DNA of 64,000 nucleotides, from assembly GCA_035771165.1 (NCBI GenBank), contig JAWNZC010000291.1:1608501-1672500 (forward strand), given 5' to 3'. The first letter of the stretch is position 1; the number at the start of each line of letters is the position of its first letter. Positions 1 through 10,800 of the stretch are shown here, piece after piece. Under the pieces are notes generated by a model. That model saw only the letters and a list, made by a program, of their open reading frames with translations, had not been told where the DNA came from and made no database searches. Position numbers and translations under genes: made by a program. The stretch comes from Paragorgia papillata (taxonomy: Eukaryota > Cnidaria > Anthozoa > Scleralcyonacea > Coralliidae).

Positions 1-680
1 TCTGTTCAGTTCGAGAAAACTCTGTTCAATTCGAGAAAACTCTGTTCAATTCGAGAAAACTCTGTTCAATTCGAGAAAACTCTGTTCAATTCGAGAAAAC
101 TTGGTTTACTTCGAGAAAACTCTGTTTAATTCGAGAAAACTCTGTTCAATTCGAGAAAACTCTGTTCAGTTCGAGAAAACTCTGTTCAGTTCGAGAAAAC
201 TCTGTTCAGTTCGAGAAAACTCTGTTCAATTCGAGAAAACTCTGTTCAATTCGAGAAAACTCTGTTCAATTCGAGAAAACTCTGTTCAATTCGAGAAAAC
301 TCGGTTTACTTCGAGAAAACTCGGTTTAATTCGAGAAAACTCTGTTCAATTCGAGAAAACTCTGTTCAGTTCGAGAAAACTCTGTTCAGTTCGAGAAAAC
401 TCCATTCAGTTCGAGAAAACTCTGTTCACTTTGAGAAAACTCCATTCAGTTCGACAATTGGAGAAAACTCTGTTCAATTCGAGAAAACTCTGTTCAATTC
501 GAGAAAACTCTGTTCAATTCGAGAAAACTCTGTTCAATTCGAGAAAACTCTGTTCAATTCGAGAAAACTCTGTTCAGTTCGAGAAAACCCTGTTCAATTC
601 GAGAAAACTCTGTTCAGTTCAAGAAAACTCCTTTCTGTTCGAGAAAAACTCCATTCAGTTCGAGAAAACTATCCATTTCC
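1..680. repeat. 20-bp minisatellite array (about 33 units)
   Basis: Head-to-tail copies of a 20-bp unit close to TCTGTTCAATTCGAGAAAAC fill the left end of the window and probably continue beyond it. Units differ at a few sites, mainly AAT/AGT before TCGAG. There is one phase break near 450-462. Three units make 60 bp, so every frame stays open, which explains the spurious 194-residue ORF here. The same repeat family recurs at 15645-15980. Confidence 0.95.
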
Positions 681-685
681 AATGA

Positions 686-1248
686 AATTTTTGGTTTATA
701 ACGTTTCTGAAAATGATTTGAAAGGTCAGAACAAGGTCAGAACAAATTTATAAACACATAAATACAACCTTTGAAAGATTACGCTGACGTCGATGATAAG
801 TGTGTATTGTTTACAATAGAAAATCCCTTACCATTTCGTCTTTCCATTTGTTATTCACAAAGAAATTTGTTTTCGTTATGTATTCTAGTATCTTGGTGGT
901 TATTCTTCTGCAGGCAGTAAAACGCTTAAAAAATCAAAGTTTAAACGAATAATGAAACGATATATAAAACAGCATCGCTTGAAAATAACTTTCCAAAGAC
1001 AACATTGTGGCGGGAAAGGCGTTAGCCAATTAAAACGCCGATAGCGTTACGGTATTGGTCACTGGTGAAAAAACTCGTATCGGCCATTTATGCGTAGGCA
1101 GAAAAGGTGGTAAACTGCCGAGAATAGTTTTTATAACGAAATTACGAAATACTGACGTTTCGAGCGGACTGACTCAGTATTTCGTTATAAAAACTAAACG
1201 CAGTACCAATGCAATTACGAGACTTTAACGAAATGTTTTCCTTGTGGT
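686..1248. other. Intergenic or intronic sequence with a small inverted repeat
   Basis: No exon is recognisable. The only structure seen is a short imperfect palindrome at about 1127-1195, where TTTTTATAACGAAAT is answered by ATTTCGTTATAAAAA. It is probably a small MITE remnant. If NAGK extends upstream, this lies in one of its introns. Confidence 0.5.
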
Positions 1249-1252
1249 TTGT

Positions 1253-1640
1253 CCTGCACACGCAAAAACGCACACTCTGTGTCAGACCTGATGCAGAATG
1301 ATGTCAGATCTGTTCAGAAAAATGTAGCGACCCCTGATACAGCCTGTTGCAGTATCAGCTATGATACACCTATGATATCATATTTGTATCATACTTGCAA
1401 CTACCACAGACTGTTCACAACAGATTCTGTCAAACTGTATCAACCTGACACGGTCAGTGCTGTATATAACAGACTGAACAGGTATGTTGTCTACGGAGCT
1501 GTCGCAGTCTGTTAGAAATTTTAACTAAATGTTTATACATCAGCGTTGGTACATTCTGTAGCTGCCAGGCTGTATCAAGGGTCGCTACATTTCTCTGAAC
1601 AGATCTGATATCAGACTGCGTTTTTACTTGTGTAATAGGC
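1253..1640. mobile_element. Inverted-repeat element (MITE-like)
   Basis: The sequence around 1300-1345 (CAGATCTGTTCAG followed by AATGTAGCGACCC) is repeated in inverse orientation at about 1565-1610. The outer flanks near 1262 and 1625 also pair (AAAAACGCA). There is no coding capacity, so it is probably a non-autonomous DNA element inside or next to NAGK. Confidence 0.65.
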
Positions 1641-1718
1641 CGCAACCTATAAGTCCACTCTCTCGCAAGAGAATAAAAGAAAAGTTTAGATAAAACAGAC
1701 TTAACCTTTTTTTTACAG

Positions 1719-2550
1719 CAAATGGCAAAATCTGACGATGGGCTGAAAGTGATTTGTGTGGGTTCAGTTTTCAAAAGCTGGCCTTTACTAAAAGAAGGTA
1801 AAAACATAAAGCATAAGTACAACAATATATATTTTCTCTTCGTTTCTGTTTCAGATCATCCCTTTTTCCTCATTTCTTTCCTTCAGCCTACCTCCCTTCT
1901 CCTTCCCTTTCTCCTTCTTTTCCTGCCTTCTTACTTCCGTTCTCATCCTCTTTCCTTACCTATTTATATCTTCTTCCTTCCCCTGCTCCTTCACTGCCTT
2001 TCTCCGTCGTCCTTCCATTCGTCTCCTCCTTTTCTCTCTTCCTTCTTTCTCCTTCCTTACTTCCCCCTCCTGTTCCCTTTCTCCTCCCTTCTTACTTCCT
2101 TTCTCATCCTCTTTCCTTCCCATTTCTATCTTCTTCCTATCCCTGCTCCTTCACTGCCTTTCTCCGTCGTCCTTCCATTCCTCTCACTCTTCCTTCCTTG
2201 CTTTCCACTCCTCTTTCTCTCCTTTACTCTACCGACCATCCATCCTTTGCTCTTCCTCGCATTCCTATCGACTGCATGTCCTATCTTTTTCAACCTACCA
2301 TCCTCGCTTCCTTTCTAGCTCACTGCTTTCCTATTCATTCATTCATTCATTCATTCATACAGGATTTGTATCAGGATTAAAAGAAAGAAATCCAACACAC
2401 GCATTAAGATACAAATCACTTGTCTTGCTCAAACCAAAAGAAGGAAGCAGTGTTGGTGCTGCCATTCTTGGAGCTAAATCCATTAAAGAGACGTTTCCCG
2501 TTGATTATAAAAAGAACACGGAGATATTTTTTACTTATTCTGCCGCTTGA
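1719..2550 (+). CDS. NAGK: N-acetylglucosamine kinase, last two exons (partial)
   Basis: Exons are 1719-1797 and 2363-2550, with the stop TGA at 2548-2550. The first follows a poly-T/ACAG acceptor and encodes a GLKVICVGSVFKSWPLLKEG segment. The split Gly codon rejoins to GFVSGL in the last exon, which ends in a GAAILGAKSIKETFPVDY stretch and ...FFTYSAA. These match the C-terminal part of animal NAGK (ASKHA/BadF fold), which phosphorylates GlcNAc to GlcNAc-6-phosphate in amino-sugar salvage in the cytosol. The upstream exons with the ATP and sugar sites are not in the window. The intron at 1798-2362 is pyrimidine-rich, and its acceptor is a (TTCA)n run ending CATACAG. Confidence 0.85.
1850..2345. 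repeat. Pyrimidine-rich (CCTT-type) tract in NAGK intron
   Basis: About 490 bp of degenerate CCTTCCTT/CTCCTTTCTC sequence on the + strand. It contains an internal duplication (the segments at about 2050 and 2110 resemble those at about 1920 and 1980) and ends in an (ATTC)n run just before the last-exon acceptor. Open frames across it are low-complexity artefacts. Confidence 0.85.
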
Positions 2551-2597
2551 TTTTAACGCTATATCCACACTGAATTGGAGGAAAATTGATCGTATAT

Positions 2598-2603
2598 AAT
2601 AAA
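2598..2603 (+). promoter_or_regulatory. Poly(A) signal of NAGK
   Basis: AATAAA lies 48 nt after the NAGK stop codon, as expected for the 3' UTR. Confidence 0.6.
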
Positions 2604-2624
2604 AAATAATGTTAAAGTGTCTAT

Positions 2625-3263
2625 ATCGTGATTGGGGATTTTACGTATTTAGGATATTTGGAACCTTCTGAGAAGATTTGTAATATCTCTTCCTTTTCTA
2701 ACATTTCGTCTTCCTGGACTTTTTCCTGTTAAAGTTGAGGGAAGTGACGTGTACGCAGGAAATTGTCTATATAAAACCACTTTACAGATTCCTGCGTAGA
2801 CATCACTTCGTTCAACTTTAAAGGGTATTGGCAATAAAAATTAAGTTTGTCTCATTTGAAAGAACTCGTCAAATTGTATAAGAAGACCTTTTACAATTTT
2901 TTCGTATCTGTTTTGGTTTTGGAAATACTTCGACCAAAGACAGCGTGCTGTCCGCCATCTTGGAATTATTTTCGATATGCATGTGACGACATAAGCAGGG
3001 TAAAGTGAAATTTTTATCTTGCCGACCTTATGACATTATGAGCTAGAAACTCGATTTTGTTGCGCTATTTCCATTTTAAATTGACCCACATTTAAAAAGC
3101 CTTCCATGGAAATTTGGGACAAATTTAATTTTTATTGCCAATACCCTTTAACAGCGATAAAGTCCATGAAGATGAAATTTTAGAAAAGGAAGATATATTA
3201 CAAATCTTCTCAGAAGGTTCCCAATATCCTAAATATGTAAAATCCCCAACCATGATAAAGTGA
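2625..3263. mobile_element. Palindromic MITE (family at 58335) interrupted by a second MITE
   Basis: The ends pair over about 190 bp. ATTGGGGATTTTACGTATTT at the left is answered by AAATATGTAAAATCCCC at the right, and TTTGTAATAT by ATATTACAAA. The interior is split by the TTAA-flanked element at 2818-3151. An uninterrupted relative lies at 58335-58622. Confidence 0.8.
2818..3151. mobile_element. TTAA-flanked MITE, nested
   Basis: It begins TTAAAGGGTATTGGCAAT and ends ATTGCCAATACCCTTTAA. Inside is the subterminal motif AATTAAGTTTGTCTCATTTG found in all members of this family in the window. The TTAA at each end fits the target-site duplication of Kolobok- or piggyBac-type elements. It is inserted inside another palindromic element. 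Confidence 0.85.
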
Positions 3264-3453
3264 TAAAGGCACTTTAAAGTTTAACTGTCAATTAAATTGT
3301 AATTTCAAATAGCTATATCATTAATACATTTTATGCTTGTTTCGTACAACTCGCTTCGTCAGTTACTTTATACACCCGAGCTAACATGGATAAAGAATTT
3401 AGTTAGCAGTTTTTGTGGGCAAGCAGGCGAATGATAAGACATCTACTCCTGGT

Positions 3454-4050
3454 TTAAGGTGGCTCCCTATAGTTTCAATAAATACGCGCTATTTCATACG
3501 CTCATCATCTAATGTTATTCACAAGTTTAAAAATTTGTTAGATAAATACTAAGTAGACCTTACTATAGCAGAACTATCGCAGATATGAAATATCTATCAA
3601 AAAGTTCAATTATTTGCTGTTACCATGGTAATAATGACGTTGGAACTTTGGTATATTTTCAAATATTGCATCATTGAAGCGGCATGTCTTCAGTTTGCTT
3701 CGGTGAAATTTTTTAAAAATTGCTGAGATGATAGATACTGTTGTGCAGAATATCCATGCACAAAATCAGAGAGGGTTGTATGGACAGATTTTTCGCTATG
3801 AAAATTATCGATTTAAAAAAGTTCTGTCGTATGAAAATTTTTAAAAATTATATATACTTTAGAACTTTTTATAAACTACTTATTTACAAAATTGTAGCAA
3901 AATTCACCGAAGAAAACGTCTACATGTCTAACATCTATGTCGACGCGGGCATAGAATTTCGAATCGACAAGATCGCTATTTACGCATGCGTATCGATACT
4001 ATTTCTAGTCACCAGTCCCCTATTGAAATTACCGTAGGGAGCCACCTTAA
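3454..4050. mobile_element. TTAA-flanked inverted-repeat element (597 bp)
   Basis: The left end TTAAGGTGGCTCCCTA is matched inversely by TAGGGAGCCACCTTAA at the right end, and the similarity continues inward to TTTCAATA / TATTGAAA. Its ends differ from those of the AATTAAGTTTGTCT family. The internal open frame at 3741-4037 matches nothing I recognise. Confidence 0.8.
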
Positions 4051-4189
4051 AGTAAATACCAGTTAAGTTTTCTATTATAAACGGACGTTACACAACACTT
4101 GTGGATATCTCTTGAAGTAAGGTTAAAATTTTTTTTACCTTAAGATCCTTTCTTTATTTTATAAACTAACAACTCCACTCGACCCTCAA

Positions 4190-4628
4190 TCTTATTCAAT
4201 TATATTTTATTTTTTATTTTATTTTATTTAACTTTGCCCTGATAATATCATTAATTATATATGTACAATTTGTACCAACAAAAGTAATACAAGGCAGGAG
4301 TACCACAACAGCTAAAGCCAATTACTGCGGATCCTTTGTTACAAATATTACAACAACATACAAGTTTAACAGTGAACGGAAATACACATGCACAAGATAA
4401 TACAAAAACAATGAATCTAAAGTAAAAGATAAAAGAAAAAGAACGCTAACACCCCCCCCCCCCCCACACACACACACACACACCCCAAAAGAAAGCTGTG
4501 AATTAATTAATTATTTAAATAAAGAAAATAAATAAATAAACAATTAATTAATTAAATAAATAAATAAAAAAGTAAATAAGTAAGTAAGTAAATAAATAAA
4601 AAAATAAAAAAATAAATAAATAGATAGA

Positions 4629-4669
<41 letters not shown>

Positions 4670-4700
4670 AAATAAATAAATAATAATATATAAACTAACT
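4190..4700. repeat. AT-rich simple repeats, (AAAT)n, poly-C and (CA)n
   Basis: Low-complexity sequence between NAGK and DUF229 copy A: ATTTT-rich at 4200-4240, a C-run then (CA)n at 4450-4482, and an (AAAT)n/(AAATAAAT)n microsatellite at about 4500-4690. No gene is visible. Confidence 0.85.
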
Positions 4701-4810
4701 ATATAGCTATAATAATTATATCTAAACTGTTATCCCTAGAGGTCCAGTAAGGGCCATCGCTCATTGGTCTATAGTGTTACTACAGGAGGAAACTGGAGTA
4801 AACTAAACTT

Positions 4811-4816
4811 TTTATT
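4811..4816 (-). promoter_or_regulatory. Poly(A) signal of DUF229 copy A
   Basis: AATAAA on the minus strand, about 70 nt downstream of the stop at 4884-4886. Confidence 0.55.
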
Positions 4817-4883
4817 TATATGCTTGGTAGCGCAAGCACAATGGAGGTGGGGGCGTTTGTTACTTATACATCCCTCCTCAAGT

Positions 4884-7800
4884 TTACTGCTCTTTACAAA
4901 AACAAAATTTCTTCAAGTAAGGCCTTTCCTCGGCTATACACTTTGGCTGATCGCCGTACCTATTGATTCGGCTGATATCATTTTCAAAATGCAATTTCCT
5001 GTTCAACAACTGAACACTCGCTTCAAATAATGCGTCGCCTGGGCTAGTTCTAACCAACAAATGATAATTACATTCGTAACCTTGTCGGTGAATGTCGAAC
5101 ACTGGTACACGTCCATCTATACCTTTACAGCGAACATATGACACCAGCTTCGGATGTTGCAGATTTTGGTAAGCTGACTTAATCTCAGCCAGCTTTAATT
5201 TAGCGCATTTTCCAACAGAAACTTTATCGCTATTTAAGATTCTATTGATATGATCCACTAGACCTTCCGCTGCCTTTTCGATATGCGGATGCGTAACTGA
5301 TGCTTCTTTAAGCTGTACACATGGGCAGTAATGGTCGGGAATCCCACAAGCGTCGCATCCTCTGTTCTCGGGTATTTTCCGAAATAGACTCATTCCAGTT
5401 TTCGTGGAATCGGTTTGGGCTGCAGGGTAGTTCAAAATGTGATGAAGGGTTGCGTGAATGTCGAAAGGCGACGTCAGTTTTTGAGAATTCTCCTTCAAGA
5501 AGTCACCGAGCTCTCTGTGTATCTCCCGAAGACTTTTTGGTAAAGTGATGGATAAAAACGGCAGCCGCTCTTCCAGTTTACACTGCATGGTAGATCGAGC
5601 GTCGCCAAACCTCATACCGTGGTCACCGAACACCATCAGTATGGTATTATCCAGAAATCCCTTTTCTTTGAGTGATTTTATGAAGGTTAAAACGTATTCT
5701 TCAGCTGGTCCCAAGGAGTTCATATTGCCGTGAGAAATTCTGGACAGGAAAGCGAAGCCAAGTTTGGGGGTGTCTTTGTACGCTCTCATGAAACTCTCAA
5801 CGTAAGACAAATGTACTTTTGGATGGATACTTGCTTTGATGCAGTAGCCTTCCGCGGGCGTCGCTTGCCAGAACGTGCGGCTATAGTGGTCGACAGGGGG
5901 GTCTTTAAATCCGTGAAGTCGAAGGTTGAAGGCATTCATGGAAGGATCGTCTTCGCTGTACATTGTGGCGTAACCATGGTTACGATATTCTTTGAAAATC
6001 CAAGGCCACGAATCAACGGTAGATGAATTTGGGTAACCGCGCCTGGCCTCGGGCAGTTCGGTTTCCGTGTGACCTGTAAAGAATGGTTAAATGCAGGCAT
6101 TTAGCAGTCAAAGTCGTGATTGGGTTCAAACATAGTTTTTGTTTGTAATTTAAAACCAGAGTTCTGTGTGGGCAATGTGTTGTCATCGTCTAGTTTAATA
6201 CGATGAAGAACAAATAAATTGCATTTTTAACGTGGCATTTCTCGTTTGAATGACTCGACTCGTAAACTCGTGACTACTCGTAAACTCGTGACTACTCGTA
6301 AACTCGCGACTACTCGTAAACTCGCGACTACTCGTAAACTCGCGACTACTCATAAACTCGCGACTACTCGTAAACTCGCGACTACTCGTAAACTCGCGAC
6401 TACTCATAAACTCGCGACTACTCGTAAACTCGCGACTACTCGTAAACTCATGACTCCGTAAACTCGTGACTCGACGCCGAGTGACGCTACTCGTTACAAA
6501 AACTCAACCTCGTACCCAGGGCATTTTGCCTCCACGCCGGGAGGTCGGCGAAAATGGCCCTGGCATCGGCTGGTCGATTCTATAATCTGATTGGCCGGTT
6601 TAAGAACTCGACTAATTCAGATAGAGTGTAATTTATTTATGAAAATTTGAATTGCGATAGATCCACTCTGCAAAGTTTACCCAAAGAATGGAAACGATTA
6701 ACGATAGCTTTGGTTAAAGTCAAGAACAGCATTAGATATATGTTTGTTCATGACATTTACATGTATCCTGGATAATCGTGGGAGTATGAAGAATAACGCT
6801 AGCCAGTTGCTTTTATGATAAAGGTTCACATAAGTGAGTCGGCAGAGCGTTAAATATTTCTCATTTATTATTCATTTATACGTATTATACAAAAACAAAA
6901 CACAAAGACCGCATAAATTTTCTTGCCATAACACCCCAAAATTCTGGGTGTCACGTGACCAGCCGATGCCAGGGCCATTTTCGCCGACCTCCCAACGTGG
7001 AGGCAAAATGCCCTGGGTACGAGGTTGACAAAAACTGGATGTTCATTGCATCTCACCTGTCAACAAGGCGGTCAGTTGCGGCGTTGTTCCATCTCCTACA
7101 ATCGAGTAACCGCGAAATATGTAAGAACTGAGATCATCTTTAAGATAACGACAAACCTTCGGCAATGCACGTTGCATTTGTGCTGATGATGTCGAATCAA
7201 ATCCTACCATCAACACATTCACTTTTAATCCACTTTTATTTTTCACTTTGCGTTTAAGAACCTCGTCCTTTGCCACGACTTGGGCGTGAAACTCCTCAAC
7301 CTTTTTTCCCGCAGACGTTTCGATGTCAATCCGTAGAAATTCTTCGTTGATTTTTGAAGAATTTGTCCGCGGAAAGTTGAAGGATTTCTTGGTTAAAATA
7401 AATCCCCAGTCGCTCTGCTGTTTTCTGGTTATTGACCGCACTTGGACATTTCTGACTGAATTACCTACATCGGGTATAGAAAAAAAGATTAACCACATCA
7501 TAAGCAACAACCATACGGAAAGTAAAAGAGAAAAACTGAAGTATAAAATTCCGAACTCCTATTTTTCAGCAAACGGAAAGTTTATCTCTAAATAACCATT
7601 TTCAAAAAAATGAAATAAATCCAGTCATTACATTCAGATCTAAATCAATCGCTTGCTATATATTTAAAGTGCACATGAAACGAAAATTAAGTTTGTCTTA
7701 TTTGAAAGAACACTTAAAAATGATAGAGTAACATCTTTTGCAGTTTTTCGTTTCCTTGCTTCGTTGTTGAGATATTTCAGTTTGTTTGATATGTAAATTA

Positions 7801-10800
7801 AAGAACTTGACGTCACATGTGCATAATAAGTTATCAGAGAAGGTTATATATCTTTGCTATTATCAAACCAAACTTAATTCGAAGGAAGCGTGTGCGTGTG
7901 TTTCTCTCACAACACCAAACATGTAGAATTTTCAAGTGATTATGTTTGATAATTGCAAAGATATATAGCCTTCTCTGATAACTCATTATACACATGTGAC
8001 GTCAAGTTGTTTAATTTACATATCAAACAAACTGAAATATCTCAAGAATGAAGCAAGGAAACGAAAAACTTCAAAAGATGTGTTCTTTCAAATAAAACAA
8101 ACTTAATTTTCGTTTCATGTGCACTTTAACATTATTAAATGGTTAATCCAACCTACGCAGGCTTCGGGGGAAAGTGAGTTTGGGGCGAGTCAGTCAGGTT
8201 AAATGTTTTGAACTGGTCAAACAACAGATACAATACATGTGCGTCAAACATTTAATAAGATTCATGACTTCAAATGTTTTATAAAAAACTGATAACCATA
8301 CTGAGGGAAGAACGATAATCATTTTTTCTTGCTGATTTTTTACCTTAGTCGTATAACTTATTTGACTAACGCTAAATCCGCCCTTGCTATATCAATACTG
8401 GTGGCCATTTTCTATTTCTCAATTAAGTGTGAATATTTTCTGCGCGCGAAGAATTATAATGGGATGTATATTCGTGTACATAATTGCGTACTGTGGACGA
8501 ACGCACCTTTGTCAGTAAGCGATAGCACTCCATTCTCATAAGTAGTATACCGTTTGCCAGGACATTGAATTTTCACTTTGTTTTTATGTATAAATTTCAT
8601 GATATCCTTATTGAATGGGTCAAGAACTGGAAGAACACATTCCGAACTGGAATTTTGAAAACTCTCCACAGGAATGGCACATTGCTTTTCCAAAATGAGT
8701 TTCATGTTTGTAAGAAAGGGTTTCTTCACGTGAAACTCAAAGTCGGACACGTAATCGGTTTCTCCGCTCACGTTGCTTTTGAGAAACAGACGTCCTGTAT
8801 TTGGCGCGAAAACAAATCCTTGGCATGCATCTCCGTGCGCCTCGCACAACATGGCACCATGCAAGTTACTTCTTACTCGAAATTCTTTACAATTTCCGCC
8901 CTTTGCACAATCCATATCGTGGCCTTTTAGATCAAAATAACCAACCTAAAAATATAACCGAGTTAGTCTAGGCTTTTAGGCTTGGAGTTAAAGAGGCACA
9001 AGCATTTAGCGCGCTGCCTCTCACTGCTGAAGTTATAAGCCCGGTTGAATGGGATTAGCACTTGAATGGGGTTAGCACTTGGATGGGGTTAGCACTTGGA
9101 TGGGGTTAGCATTTGAATGGGGTTAGCACTTGAATGGGGTTAGCACTTGAATGGGGTTAGCACTTGGATGGGGTTAGCACTTGAATGGGGTTAGCACTTG
9201 GATGGAGTTAGCGCTTGAATGGGGTTAGCACTTGGATGGGTGACCACATTAGCTTGATGTGAGTAGAGTTTTAGGTTCTCTCCTGTGCTTCGAAGGTTTG
9301 TTTGTTTGTTTGCTTGCTTGTTTGTTTGTTTGTTTGCTTGTTTGTTTGTTTGTTTGTTTGTTTGTTTGTTTGCTTGCTTGCTTGTTTGTTTGTTTGTTTG
9401 TTTGTTTGTTTGTTTGTTTGTCTGTTTGCTTGCTTGCTTGCTTGTGTGTGTGTGTGTGTGTGTGTGTGTTGTTTGTTTGTTTGTTTGTTTGTTTGTTTGT
9501 TTGTTTGTTTGTTTGTTTGTTTGTTTGTTTGTTTGTTTGTTTGTTTATTTGTAAATTTTATTTAAATTAAGTGTCAAATGTATTTAGCTCACAGAATTCA
9601 ACTAGTTGGGGACACTGTTGGTTTTACTGAGGAGGGAAACCGGAGAACCCGGAGGAAAACTTAACCCTCGAGGCACAGGAGAGAACCAACAACTCCACTC
9701 GGAGTTAAAGTGGCTACATACAGTTTCTAGAAAAACGGAAAATACAAGTTTGAGAGTCCACTGTACATTGGTGAGAGTGCGCTAACACACGTACCACCAA
9801 GTTCTCTGGTTTTCCTCCCTCCGCAAAATCAACACCATAGTTTGAACAGTTCTTGCTGCATGTACAAGCTGTCGTAAGTTAATACTCTAAAAGAATCTCA
9901 GCTGGCATTCCGGAAGGTTGCGGGTTCGAGTCTCGTCTGAGCTCAGATTTCTTTCTGAGTATTAACAACAGTATACGACAGCTTTTACAAGAACTACGAA
10001 AAACAAAGATAAGTGAAATATAAAAAAGTAATAAACGCTAATCTTTGTAATCGCATGATTATACTTTCAAATAAGACAGTCAACTTTATTTAATTTATGG
10101 GTACAGTATACATTGATGAAGGCCTGAGTCAACAGGCCGAAAGCTTAACAAATAAATATTAAAACGTAGTGTAAAAACTTTATATCTTGAATACTATTAT
10201 CGCCATGCAAACGTCCAAAGAATTAATCAAGGTACAGTATACTTTAACAAATACTCACATTAACGTATTTGTCTCCAACTGCTTCAGAATATAATGGAGT
10301 AGATTTGGTCTGAGGATTTTCTGTAGATTTGGGCCGAACATTTGTTGCTGTTGTAGGGTGTTGATGTGAAGTCGGTAACAAGGGCATTGGTACATCCTGC
10401 AGGAAAAATAAACAGGCTTGTTCATATGTTTAATGGATGTGTATATTTAATTATATATTACGAAATATCATATAAATAGGAAAAACAAGCACATCCAGCC
10501 GACAATTTGAAAAAAATACTAGACAAAGCATAAACCGAAATTCAATAACTCATTAATAATTCACGAGGAAACCACAAATTGAAAATCATGACCGTGACGT
10601 GTCTCCATATGTGGTAGAGACTCGCTATTTTCGATGAACTTTTCCTTGCCCCCCCCCCCCCTTGTTCTTCTTCCGGGCAATTTCCTTATCGTTGCACTTC
10701 CCACTGGGCTATTCTTTTCCTTTCTTCTCACATGTCCATACCACCTCAGTCTACTCCTAGGCTACTTCTTAGGCCGGACCCAGGTAAAAACTCGGCCTCT

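Noticed and set aside
101..685. 194-residue ORF on the + strand, and similar frames at 15636-16135
   Set aside because: Open only because a 20-bp minisatellite lacks stops in each frame. No start context, no homology, and it begins at TTG.
5321..6026. + strand ORFs opposite DUF229 exon 5 (also at 18505-19210)
   Set aside because: Antisense shadows present in both paralogues because the exon is duplicated. No support of their own.
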